64,000 nucleotides of DNA from Sphingobacterium psychroaquaticum (GTDB lineage: Bacteria; Bacteroidota; Bacteroidia; Sphingobacteriales; Sphingobacteriaceae), in contig NZ_FXAU01000003.1 in the NCBI RefSeq assembly GCF_900177625.1, forward strand, positions 372,001 through 436,000, written 5' to 3'. This document shows, one piece after another, positions 34,609 through 42,434 of the stretch (positions are counted from its first letter, which is position 1; each line of letters opens with the position of its first letter). The notes under the pieces were generated by a model. That model was not told the DNA's origin. It did no database searches and saw nothing but the letters and a program-made list of their open reading frames with translations. Both the position numbers and the translations under genes were made by a program.

Positions 34609-36102
34609 ATGAAAAGGATATTTTTTACATTAACACTACTTGCAAGCTTGAGCGCCTGCTCCAATGAGTTTCGCTCGAAAGAAGATTATGCAAACGCTAT
34701 GGTTTTAGATACAACACAGTTTAATACAGCATTTACGACATACCGAGAGAAAGCCTTGTTTCATCGTCGCTTTAAGCATAGTGATGTTGATTCGTTGATT
34801 CAGCAGCATAAGCAAAAGGGTATTATCGCTGCGGAGGAGATTGGTAAATCGGTGGAACAGCGTGCTATTTATAAACTGCAATATGGCGCGGGTAAGAAGA
34901 AGGTGATGCTTTGGTCACAGATGCATGGCGATGAGCCGACAGCTACCATGGCATTGTTTGATCTTTTTAATTTTTTGGAAGGGAAGGATGACGGTTTTGA
35001 TACTGTACGGTCTTTATTGAAGGAGAATTTAACATTACACTTTATTCCGATGCTGAATCCGGATGGAGCGGAACGTTATATGCGTCGAAACGCGCAGTTT
35101 ATTGATATGAATAGGGATGCACGTGATGGACAGACGGTAGAAGGCGCCTTGTTGCGAAAAATGGCGCAGGAAATTAAACCGCGTTATGCCTTTAATCTGC
35201 ACGATCAGAATATCTATTATAATGTTCCTGAGACGAAAAATCCGGTTACCATTTCGTTACTAGCCCCGGCCTATAACTACGAACGGGATATCAATGATAT
35301 TCGGCAGGGAGCGATGCAACTTATTGTCGGTATGAATAAGATACTGCAAGCCTATATTCCGGATGCGGTGGCAAAATATGATGATACACATACGCCACGG
35401 GGGTTTGGGGATAACTTTCAAGGGTGGGGAGCAAGTACCGTCTTGATTGAGTCCGGGGGTAAGAAAGGAGATCCCGAAAAGCAAGAAATCAGAAAATTGA
35501 ATTTCATCATTATTTTGAATGCGTTAATAGAGATTGCGCAAGGAACCTACCAACAATATGATTACAAAGCGTATGAGGCGATTCCATTCAATGCATCGCA
35601 GATGCACGATGTAGTGATCCGTAATGTGGATCTCGGTAATGATACCGTTCCATTAAAAACAGATATCGCGATCCGACGTGGTGAGGTAACTGTAGGGCGC
35701 GATTATTTTGTTCGTGGACGTGTAGAGGATATCGGGGACTTAGATGAATCATATGGCTACGATGAGTTCGATGCAAAAGGACTGGAATTGGTGCAAGGAA
35801 AAACATGGTCGCGTGAGATTGATTCCGTAAGTGTCTTGTCCTTCGATGATGCTTGGAATCTGCTTAAGGAAGGTTATATGGCAGTAAAGGTTAAAGATAT
35901 TAGCGATGGACGGTTGCATAATTTGCCCCTCGTATTGTTTACACAGCAACGTTTTACGGCAGCGCCAAATTTGGTGTTGAGTGGGCCCACCAATTTCTTT
36001 TTAGGAAAAGGGGCGAAGCTCAAATATGCTGTCGTCAATGGCTATTTGATAAATCTGGAAGAGAAGCCGAAGTCGGATTTCTTTAAGAACAGAGTGAACT
36101 AA
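34609..36102 (+). CDS. M14 family zinc carboxypeptidase, lipoprotein
   Basis: A 497-residue lipoprotein (MKRIFFTLTLLASLSAC, Cys near 17). The M14 zinc site is QMHGDEPTATMALFD (HxxE, near residues 103-117), then LNPDGAERYMRRNAQFIDMNRDAR, the third ligand in FNLHDQN (near 202), and the catalytic Glu likely in VLIESGG (near 282). The last 180 residues are a separate domain of unknown role. It follows the LD-carboxypeptidase by 8 bases; both could act on wall or periplasmic peptides. Confidence 0.87.
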   Translation: MKRIFFTLTLLASLSACSNEFRSKEDYANAMVLDTTQFNTAFTTYREKALFHRRFKHSDVDSLIQQHKQKGIIAAEEIGKSVEQRAIYKLQYGAGKKKVMLWSQMHGDEPTATMALFDLFNFLEGKDDGFDTVRSLLKENLTLHFIPMLNPDGAERYMRRNAQFIDMNRDARDGQTVEGALLRKMAQEIKPRYAFNLHDQNIYYNVPETKNPVTISLLAPAYNYERDINDIRQGAMQLIVGMNKILQAYIPDAVAKYDDTHTPRGFGDNFQGWGASTVLIESGGKKGDPEKQEIRKLNFIIILNALIEIAQGTYQQYDYKAYEAIPFNASQMHDVVIRNVDLGNDTVPLKTDIAIRRGEVTVGRDYFVRGRVEDIGDLDESYGYDEFDAKGLELVQGKTWSREIDSVSVLSFDDAWNLLKEGYMAVKVKDISDGRLHNLPLVLFTQQRFTAAPNLVLSGPTNFFLGKGAKLKYAVVNGYLINLEEKPKSDFFKNRVN

Positions 36103-36140
36103 AAAAGAAAGGCGGATTATTTAATCCGCCTTTCTTTTTT
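36101..36140. terminator. Bidirectional terminator between the M14 and S46 genes
   Basis: AAAAAAGAAAGGCGGATTA (36101-36119) and its complement (36122-36140) form a long stem with A and T tracts outside, serving both converging genes. Confidence 0.9.
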
Positions 36141-36141
36141 A

Positions 36142-38310
36142 TTAGATGCCCATTTCTTTTAAGATGAATTTGGCATTATCTATCTTATCGGCAATCCATA
36201 ATACATAACGGATGTCTACGCCAATTGACCGACTGTAGTGTTCGTTCCAGGCAAAGTCATTGATAGTAGCATCGTAAGAGCGGTCAAAATTAACCCCAAT
36301 CAGCTCTCCGTTAGCGTTCATGATCGGTGACCCTGAGTTGCCTCCTGTTGTATCCATGTTATAAAGGATATTGACTGGGACATCATTTAATTCTTTCTTC
36401 GCATAGGCACCAAAGTTTTTCGCTAACCATGCATTTTTGATGGTTTCAGGATATTCAAATTCCGGAAGGCCTGAATTTCCCTTCTCGATCAAGCCTTGTA
36501 CTGTGGTGAAGGGTTTCATAATCGTGGCATCAGCTGGACTGTAGCCTTTGATATTACCGAAGGTTAACCGCAATGTTGAGTTGGCGTCTGGGATAAAGCT
36601 TTTTGCTTGATAAATCTCTTTTACCGCCACATAGTCGCCCATTAATCGGTTTAACACCCCTTCACGTCGCTTTTGTTCCGTGTTAAAGGTATCCATCTCT
36701 TCACCAAGTGTGCTTTGTATGCTTAACAGTTCGTCGTTATAGCTCTTTAAAGAGGTAAAGTCTTTTAGTACTGTATTGTATAATGATTCTTTACTGTTCA
36801 ATTTCGATTTTTGTAAGGCATCGATTACATAATTACCCGCATCTTCTTTGTTAAAAAAACCTTTTTTAGTGAAATAAGCGATACGGTTTTCATCTTGTAA
36901 TTGATAAGCATCTTGGAACATACGTTGAGCGATGGCTTGATCTACCTGTGCATTATAGCTTTCATAGAATCCATCCAACTGTCTTTTAACTTGTTCGATG
37001 TTGAGGTTGAAAACCTCCTCTTGTGCCTTTAGGCCGTTCTGCTTGAAGACTACATTTTTAAAACCATTGATTGTATTAGCAACGCGCAAGAGTGTGGTGC
37101 TACTGTAAAGGTTGTTGAACCATAGCTCTTTATTTGCGACCTGAAATACCGTTTTATAATGGTTGTCAATATCTGACATTAAAGTACCATACTTCGCCTT
37201 CAGTTCGGGTTTGCTGGCTATAAATTGAGCTAGCGCTTGGTCTTCTTGTTGCTTTCCGGCAACTAAACTCAGGTTGTGAAGGCCTTTGAGTTTCCCTCGG
37301 TAGTTCTTCATTACATTGGCATTGCGTTTAATACGGGTTGCCAAAGCAAGCTCTGTCGCTACATTATCCTTGCCTGCTTTATACATTTCCTGGTTTTGAA
37401 AGTCGTAAAGCTCCGATGTATAGGGTAGTAAGAACTTTTGTTGATAATCCATGTACTGCGCAGGACGGTGACGGAACGTACGTCCCGGGTATCCGAGGAT
37501 AAATACAAAATCATTTTCATTAACCCCTTGTGGATTTATTTTTAAATGCTTCTTGGGTTTATACGGGACATTCTCTTTTGCGTATTTTGCCGAAGCCCCT
37601 TTGGGAGATACGTAAGCACGAAGGAAAGAGAAGTCACCGGTATGACGCGGCCATACCCAGTTATCAGTTTCTCCACCAAATTCTCCAATGTCTTGTCTTG
37701 GAATATAGACCAAACGAACATCTTCAATGGTTTTGTATCGGAATAGAACATAGCTCTTTCCGATGAACATTTCCGAAACTTCTGCTTTGATCGTTGGGTC
37801 TTCTGCTTCCGCTTGTTTTGCGAGTTCTACTCTTTTTTTGTTGATGAGGTTGATGCGTTCACTGGGATCGCTGATATTCGCTACGGCATCAAGGATATCT
37901 TTGGACACATCACTGTATGAATCTGTGATTCGAATCGTTAGACCTTTCGCCTCTATTTCCTGTTCCAGATTATTTGCGACAAAGCCGTTCTTTAGGTAGT
38001 TGAATTCTGGAGAACTGGCAAGTTGCACGGCACTGAAAGCACAGTGGTGATTGGTGATAATAAGTCCATTCGGAGAAACGAAAGAACCTGTACAGCCACT
38101 AACCTGTACCAAAGCATCTACGAGACCTACTTGTCCCGGATTGTAAATATCTTTTTCAGAAATCTTTAATCCTGCTTTTTTAAGACCAGCCCGGCTTAGC
38201 TCACTCAAAGGGAACATTCCCTCGTCGGGCACCGAAGCAGAAAAATTAAAAGCACCAATTCCTAACAACATCGCGCACAGGAGACTGTGTTTAGATTTTA
38301 GTTTTATCAT
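36142..38310 (-). CDS. S46 family dipeptidyl-peptidase, DPP11-like
   Basis: A 722-residue periplasmic serine exopeptidase with signal peptide (MIKLKSKHSLLCAMLLGIGAFNFSASV). Chymotrypsin-like site: GCTGSFVSPNGLIITNHHCAF (His), DNWVWPRHTGDF (Asp), TTGGNSGSPIMNANGELIG (Ser). The residue 18 after the active Ser is Arg (NFDRSYD), the position of Arg673 in Porphyromonas DPP11 that sets preference for Asp/Glu at P1; DPP7 has Gly there. Start at ATG 38310; a TTG at 38316 is in frame. A TACCTTTG box at 38333-38340 supports this start. Confidence 0.92.
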   Translation of the reverse strand: MIKLKSKHSLLCAMLLGIGAFNFSASVPDEGMFPLSELSRAGLKKAGLKISEKDIYNPGQVGLVDALVQVSGCTGSFVSPNGLIITNHHCAFSAVQLASSPEFNYLKNGFVANNLEQEIEAKGLTIRITDSYSDVSKDILDAVANISDPSERINLINKKRVELAKQAEAEDPTIKAEVSEMFIGKSYVLFRYKTIEDVRLVYIPRQDIGEFGGETDNWVWPRHTGDFSFLRAYVSPKGASAKYAKENVPYKPKKHLKINPQGVNENDFVFILGYPGRTFRHRPAQYMDYQQKFLLPYTSELYDFQNQEMYKAGKDNVATELALATRIKRNANVMKNYRGKLKGLHNLSLVAGKQQEDQALAQFIASKPELKAKYGTLMSDIDNHYKTVFQVANKELWFNNLYSSTTLLRVANTINGFKNVVFKQNGLKAQEEVFNLNIEQVKRQLDGFYESYNAQVDQAIAQRMFQDAYQLQDENRIAYFTKKGFFNKEDAGNYVIDALQKSKLNSKESLYNTVLKDFTSLKSYNDELLSIQSTLGEEMDTFNTEQKRREGVLNRLMGDYVAVKEIYQAKSFIPDANSTLRLTFGNIKGYSPADATIMKPFTTVQGLIEKGNSGLPEFEYPETIKNAWLAKNFGAYAKKELNDVPVNILYNMDTTGGNSGSPIMNANGELIGVNFDRSYDATINDFAWNEHYSRSIGVDIRYVLWIADKIDNAKFILKEMGI

Positions 38311-38332
38311 AATCAACCATTTTTACTTTACC

Positions 38333-38340
38333 CAAAGGTA
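38333..38340 (-). promoter_or_regulatory. -7 box (TACCTTTG) for the S46 peptidase gene
   Basis: Exact TAnnTTTG match on the minus strand with a predicted leader of about 18 bases. Confidence 0.65.
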
Positions 38341-38397
38341 ATAAAACATTTCCTTCTCGGAGAACGGCTTTATCATAGAATTTGGGGAATAAATGGC

Positions 38398-38405
38398 TAT
38401 CTTTG
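38398..38405 (+). promoter_or_regulatory. -7 box (TATCTTTG) for the oxyR-like gene
   Basis: Exact match on the plus strand, 19 bases before the ATG at 38425; divergent from the S46 promoter. Confidence 0.65.
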
Positions 38406-38424
38406 TATAGTTAAAATTTATAAG

Positions 38425-39366
38425 ATGACGCTTGTTCAATTAGAATATATTATAGCTGTCGATACCTATCGTAGTTTTGTGGCGGCTGCGGAGCATTGTT
38501 TTGTGACGCAACCAACCTTAAGTATGCAGGTTCAAAAGTTGGAAGAATCCATTGGTGCAAAGATTTTTGATCGAAGTCGTCAGCCTGTTATCCCGACTGA
38601 AATTGGTGTAAAAATTATTAAACAGGCCCGTGTGATTCTAAATGAGAGTCAAAAAATTGAAGAATTGTTGCAAGAGGAGAAGGGGGAGGTATCTGGCGAA
38701 TTGCGGATTGGCGTCATTCCCACCGTAGCCCCTTATTTGTTGCCGGATGTATTGACGACGTTCTTGAAAAAATACCCAAAACTAGAATTACAGATTTGGG
38801 AGTATACAACGGAACGAATCTTGCAGGAAATGAAGGTAGGACGTTTGGACTGTGGGATTTTATCGACCCCTTTACATGATGGCGGAGTAGAAGAAATACC
38901 GTTGTATTATGAGACTTTCGTGGCCTATGTTTCTGAAAAGAGTAGTTTGTTCAAGAAGAAGATGGTTACCACAGATGAAGTGGCCGACGAGCGGCTGTGG
39001 CTTCTCAATGAAGGGCATTGTATGCGGGGACAGGTGTTGAACCTTTGTCACTATAAGCATAACCAAGCGGGCAGCGGTACTTTTGCTTACAATACTGGAA
39101 GTGTGGAAACATTGAAACGAATGGTGGATATTAATGGAGGTTTAACAATTTTACCGGAGATGAGTATTTTGGGGTATGATGAAGATCAGCTCAATCAGGT
39201 GCGTTATTTTAAATCCCCAGAACCGGTACGGGAAATCAGCCTTGTAACGCCGCAGAACTTTGTGAAGAAGCAAGCGATCAATGCGCTTAAAATGGAAATA
39301 TTAGCCGTAGTACCTGAGCGTTTTAAAACCAAGAAAAAGAAAGAAGTGATGGGCTTTGAACTGTGA
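38425..39366 (+). CDS. oxyR: LysR-type regulator, OxyR-like peroxide sensor
   Basis: A 313-residue LysR family activator. The N-terminal winged helix-turn-helix is LEYIIAVDTYRSFVAAAEHCFVTQPTLSMQVQKLEESIGAKIFDR. The effector domain contains EGHCMRGQVLNLC near residues 197-209, with two cysteines nine positions apart exactly as Cys199/Cys208 of Escherichia coli OxyR, so disulphide sensing of H2O2 is likely. It probably activates catalase and peroxiredoxin genes elsewhere. A ClC gene follows after 7 bases, probably cotranscribed. Confidence 0.92.
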   Translation: MTLVQLEYIIAVDTYRSFVAAAEHCFVTQPTLSMQVQKLEESIGAKIFDRSRQPVIPTEIGVKIIKQARVILNESQKIEELLQEEKGEVSGELRIGVIPTVAPYLLPDVLTTFLKKYPKLELQIWEYTTERILQEMKVGRLDCGILSTPLHDGGVEEIPLYYETFVAYVSEKSSLFKKKMVTTDEVADERLWLLNEGHCMRGQVLNLCHYKHNQAGSGTFAYNTGSVETLKRMVDINGGLTILPEMSILGYDEDQLNQVRYFKSPEPVREISLVTPQNFVKKQAINALKMEILAVVPERFKTKKKKEVMGFEL

Positions 39367-39373
39367 TTAATGT

Positions 39374-41170
39374 ATGAGAATTAAAGAATCGTTTCGTAAA
39401 AAATTAGAACAGGTAAATCGATGGCGGATGCAGAAAATTTCTAATCGAAATTTTATGATCATTCTGGCATTTGCCGTTGGTATTATTGGAGGATTAGCGG
39501 CAGCCCTTTTAAAGGGGCTGACCCATTTTATAGCGTCTACACTTCAAGACGATATTGAATGGCACTATAAGTATTCATTCTACTTAGTTTTTCCATTAAT
39601 CGGTATTCTTTTAAGTGTTCTGTATGTCCGCAAGTTCTTGAAAGGTAAAAAATTTGAACACGGGATAACGCCAATCATTTATTCGATCTCTCGAAAATCT
39701 AGTCGTATCGAATTGCATAATGTATATTCTCAGATTATTACCAGTGCGATGACCGTCGGTTTCGGTGGGTCGTCCGGTTTGGAAGCTCCAATTGCCTACA
39801 GTGGCGCTGCTATTGGTTCTAATACAGGACGATTCTTTGGTTTACAGTATAAAGAGATTACCATGCTCTTAGCATGTGGAGCGGCAGCTGGTATATCGGG
39901 TGCTTTTAATAGTCCAATTGCTGGAATGATTTTCGCTATTGAGATTTTATTGCCTGAATTTTCTATTCCTGCCTTTATTCCTTTATTGATTTCAGCGGCT
40001 TTGGCATCTGTAGTCTCCCGATTATTGTATAGTGAACCACTCTTCCATACCGCTAGTACCGAATGGGAAGTAGAAGCCTTGTTTTTCTATTTGCTTCTAG
40101 CTGTAGTCGTTGGTCTCTATAGTGTTTACTTTGCGAAGATTAGTACGATTGTCAAGGGCTGGTTTACAAAGATTACCAATCCTTATAATAAAGTTTGGGT
40201 CAGCGGCATATCCTTAGGGGTACTTATTCTACTATTTCCTACGCTTTATGGAGAAGGTTATTTAACGATACAGCAAATTTTAGATGGACAATTTGATGCT
40301 ATTGTCAAGAATAGTCTTTTTTCTGATTATAAAGATATGGCCTGGGTGGTCGTTTGTTATACGGTTCTCACCTTGTTTGCAAAATCTTTTGCCGCACTCT
40401 TTACCTTAAATGGAGGCGGAAACGGCGGCGTGTTTGGACCAAGTTTGGTGATGGGCGGATTGATTGGTTTTGCGTTTGCTTATGGCATGAATCAGACGGA
40501 GCTTATACAGCTTAATGTGCCAAACTTTGTCATGGCTGGAATGGCCGGGGCGCTGGCGGGTGTGATGCATGCCCCTTTGACGGGGCTTTTCCTGATTGCC
40601 GAAATAACGGGCGGTTATACGTTAATGGTGCCATTGATGTTGGTAACATCAATTTCCTATCTAATCAACAGGTCCGTTTTGAAGCACTCCATCTATACGA
40701 AGGTCTTGGCCGAGTCAGGGGATTTACTGTCTTATGAAGATAAGGATAGAACAGTTTTAAGTATGATGAAATTGCGGTATGTCGTAGAGCGTAATTTTGT
40801 GAAGTTATATCCGTGGGAGACACCTATTGATCGGAAGTCCGATATTATACACTCTAAGCGTAATATATTTCCAATTATTGATCAGGAAGGCGTGTTGTTG
40901 GGAATTATTTATAGTGAGCGACTTTTCGAACTCTTATTAGGGGAAGAGGAGGGAGCCGATAAGACATTTGATAAGCTGGTTCAGAAACCTAATGATATTA
41001 TTCGGGAGTCTGAAAATATGGAAGTTGTCATGGCGAAAATGAATCGAGATGATGTTTGGATTCTGCCGGTTGTCGATGCAGACAATAGGTACCTAGGTTT
41101 TGTTTCTAAGGCGAGTGTCTTTAATAAATACAGGGCACTGCTGGTTCGGCAAGGACACTATTTAGAATAA
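39374..41170 (+). CDS. ClC family chloride channel/transporter with CBS domain pair
   Basis: A 598-residue membrane protein with the ClC fold to about residue 440 and two CBS domains after it (TPIDRKSDIIHSKRNIFPIID...; ...DDVWILPVVDADNRYLGFVSKAS). The gating-glutamate motif appears as GGSSGLEAPIAYSGA (near 133-147) and the anion motif as GGNGGVFGPSLVMG. The residue equivalent to the proton glutamate E203 of ClC-ec1 is Ile (FAIEILLPEF against FIIEEMRPQF), which suggests channel-like rather than exchanger behaviour. Start is the ATG at 39374, 7 bases after oxyR. Confidence 0.9.
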   Translation: MRIKESFRKKLEQVNRWRMQKISNRNFMIILAFAVGIIGGLAAALLKGLTHFIASTLQDDIEWHYKYSFYLVFPLIGILLSVLYVRKFLKGKKFEHGITPIIYSISRKSSRIELHNVYSQIITSAMTVGFGGSSGLEAPIAYSGAAIGSNTGRFFGLQYKEITMLLACGAAAGISGAFNSPIAGMIFAIEILLPEFSIPAFIPLLISAALASVVSRLLYSEPLFHTASTEWEVEALFFYLLLAVVVGLYSVYFAKISTIVKGWFTKITNPYNKVWVSGISLGVLILLFPTLYGEGYLTIQQILDGQFDAIVKNSLFSDYKDMAWVVVCYTVLTLFAKSFAALFTLNGGGNGGVFGPSLVMGGLIGFAFAYGMNQTELIQLNVPNFVMAGMAGALAGVMHAPLTGLFLIAEITGGYTLMVPLMLVTSISYLINRSVLKHSIYTKVLAESGDLLSYEDKDRTVLSMMKLRYVVERNFVKLYPWETPIDRKSDIIHSKRNIFPIIDQEGVLLGIIYSERLFELLLGEEEGADKTFDKLVQKPNDIIRESENMEVVMAKMNRDDVWILPVVDADNRYLGFVSKASVFNKYRALLVRQGHYLE

Positions 41171-41173
41171 TAT

Positions 41174-41208
41174 GTTAAGCGAAAGGAGTCATACTCCTTT
41201 CGCTTAAC
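41174..41208. terminator. 16-bp hairpin between convergent clc and ribE genes
   Basis: GTTAAGCGAAAGGAGT (41174-41189) and its exact complement (41193-41208) with loop CAT. No uridine run follows on either strand, so it may be a rho-dependent 3' stabiliser rather than an intrinsic terminator. Confidence 0.6.
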
Positions 41209-41215
41209 TGGATAA

Positions 41216-41806
41216 CTATCCGCGCATTGCCATGATCTTGGCAACGTATTTGCCAATAATATCGAATTCAATATTTACGGTGTCACCAATCTCGACGGTA
41301 CCTAAGTTGGTATGTTCTAATGTAAATGGAATAATAGCGACAGAGAACCGATTTTCTTGCGAATTGACAACGGTTAGACTTATTCCGTTGACAGCAACAG
41401 AGCCTTTTTCTACGGTTATGTTATCAAGACGTGGCGTATATTCAAACGTAAACAACCAACTACCATCCTGATCTTCCTTGGAGATGCAGGTGGCGACTTG
41501 ATCCACGTGTCCCTGAACAATATGTCCGTCGAATCGACCATTAGCAACAGTGCATCGCTCGATATTTACGACATCTCCCACGCTTAGTTGCTTTAAGTTC
41601 GACTTTTGAAGGGTTTCCTCAATAGCTGTTACTTTATGTGTATCGTGGTCAATCGCGACAACAGTTAAGCATACTCCATTGTGAGATACACTTTGGTCGA
41701 TACGAAGCTCTGGAGATATATGAGATTGGATAAAATAATGAATATTACTCTGTTCTTTTTCAATTTTTACGACCTTTCCTAAGGTCTCGATAATGCCTGT
41801 AAACAT
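41216..41806 (-). CDS. ribE: Riboflavin synthase, alpha chain
   Basis: A 196-residue enzyme that dismutates two 6,7-dimethyl-8-ribityllumazines to riboflavin. It has the two internal lumazine-binding repeats: MFTGIIETLGKVV with SVSHNGVCLTVVAI, and GHIVQGHVDQVATC with GSVAVNGISLTVVN. I start it at the ATG at 41806 (MFTGIIE is the family's standard beginning). The frame is open up to 41890, but a TACCTTTG -7 box sits at 41825-41832 inside that extension. It is a single-gene unit, divergent from the small-RNA candidates. Confidence 0.95.
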   Translation of the reverse strand: MFTGIIETLGKVVKIEKEQSNIHYFIQSHISPELRIDQSVSHNGVCLTVVAIDHDTHKVTAIEETLQKSNLKQLSVGDVVNIERCTVANGRFDGHIVQGHVDQVATCISKEDQDGSWLFTFEYTPRLDNITVEKGSVAVNGISLTVVNSQENRFSVAIIPFTLEHTNLGTVEIGDTVNIEFDIIGKYVAKIMAMRG

Positions 41807-41824
41807 AGTTTTTGTTCCTTTAAA

Positions 41825-41832
41825 CAAAGGTA
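41825..41832 (-). promoter_or_regulatory. -7 box (TACCTTTG) for ribE
   Basis: Exact TAnnTTTG match on the minus strand; leader about 14 bases to the ATG at 41806. TTTT lies 19 bases further upstream as a -33. Confidence 0.7.
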
Positions 41833-41867
41833 CAGATATGGGGTCGAAAAAAAAATCGAAAAAAGAT

Positions 41868-41898
41868 TTTGAATAGTGTGAATTATACACTATCTTTG
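41868..41898 (+). promoter_or_regulatory. Promoter of small-RNA candidate B (TTTG-N19-TATCTTTG)
   Basis: TTTG at 41868-41871, exactly 19 bases, then TATCTTTG at 41891-41898: a perfect Bacteroidota consensus promoter with no protein-coding gene behind it. Confidence 0.8.
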
Positions 41899-41902
41899 TG
41901 GT

Positions 41903-41969
41903 ATCATAATTTAGGTTTATAATTGGTTATAAAGGTTTTCATTCTCCCCGTTTGAAAACCTTTTTTTTA
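41903..41969 (+). ncRNA. Small RNA candidate B (about 65 nt)
   Basis: Begins 5 bases after the -7 box with the shared block TCATAATTTAGGTTTATAAT plus TGGTTA (41904-41929). A terminator hairpin follows: AAGGTTTTCA (41932-41941), an 11-base loop containing CTCCCCG, TGAAAACCTT (41953-41962), then T8. No start codon gives a plausible peptide. Same architecture as A: promoter, 26-nt block, C-loop terminator. Confidence 0.7.
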
Positions 41970-42057
41970 TGCCTGATTATCAGTTGTTTAGCCTTAAAAT
42001 CAAGTATTTAGCGTTTTTTTTGTCTTCAAATGTTTTCAAATTGTAGAATATATATTA

Positions 42058-42065
42058 TACCTTTG
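42058..42065 (+). promoter_or_regulatory. -7 box (TACCTTTG) of small-RNA candidate C
   Basis: Exact TAnnTTTG match about 90 bases after the end of unit B; the -33 is poor (TTTT/TTTC about 20 bases upstream). Confidence 0.6.
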
Positions 42066-42069
42066 TGAT

Positions 42070-42152
42070 AGGTTTAGGTTGATTACCTCTTAACAAAGAG
42101 GTTATATTAAAAGCCTGAGAGGTCGCCCGATCATCTCAGGCTTTGTTTTTTT
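42070..42152 (+). ncRNA. Small RNA candidate C (about 80 nt), tandem to B
   Basis: Starts with a diverged form of the shared block (GATAGGTTTAGGTTGATTAC). It has an extra 7-bp hairpin ACCTCTT-AACA-AAGAGGT (42085-42102), then a strong terminator: AAAGCCTGAGA (42110-42120) with TCTCAGGCTTT (42134-42144). The stem is extended by GGTC/GATC around a GCCC loop and followed by GT7. The TCGCCCGA loop is the same as in candidate A. Confidence 0.6.
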
Positions 42153-42384
42153 GCCTACTTTTCCACCTTTTTTTTTCGAAAAAATCTCTGCTTGTTACAA
42201 TAGGTTTATTCGTTCTAACGTAAAGTTGAAGTCCGTCGTGTTGGTGCTAGCCTTCAGCTCGTGGTCTTTCATTTTAAGAAGCCGAGCTAAAAGCTTGTCT
42301 GCGATATGCAGGCTCGAGCTAGCGATGGCAGGGGCGGATTAACACTTCGACAAGCTCCGGGGGCCAAAGCTCTGGATGATCCAT
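42153..42384. other. Intergenic remainder after small RNA C
   Basis: No convincing gene. A 63-codon frame (42151-42342) lacks any family-like sequence. The part 42240-42380 is richer in G+C than its surroundings and repeats the pentamer GAGCT/AGCTC five times; it includes ACTTCGACAAGCTCC, which resembles fragments of dispersed intergenic repeats in other bacteria. Confidence 0.35.
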
Positions 42385-42416
42385 AAAAAAAGACACAAGC
42401 AATTGTGTCTTTTTTT
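42385..42416. terminator. Terminator at the 3' end of the aminotransferase gene
   Basis: AGACACAA (42391-42398) pairs with TTGTGTCT (42403-42410), extended by A6/T6 flanks; works on both strands. Confidence 0.88.
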
Positions 42417-42434
42417 ATTCATTTAGTCTTGTAT

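Noticed and set aside
41807..41890. 28-residue N-terminal extension of riboflavin synthase
   Set aside because: A -7 promoter box lies inside it and the family starts at MFTGIIE.
42151..42342. 63-codon open frame after small RNA C
   Set aside because: Starts inside the terminator U-tract of unit C, has low-complexity Phe/Pro then Ser/Arg-rich sequence, no family resemblance and no promoter of its own.
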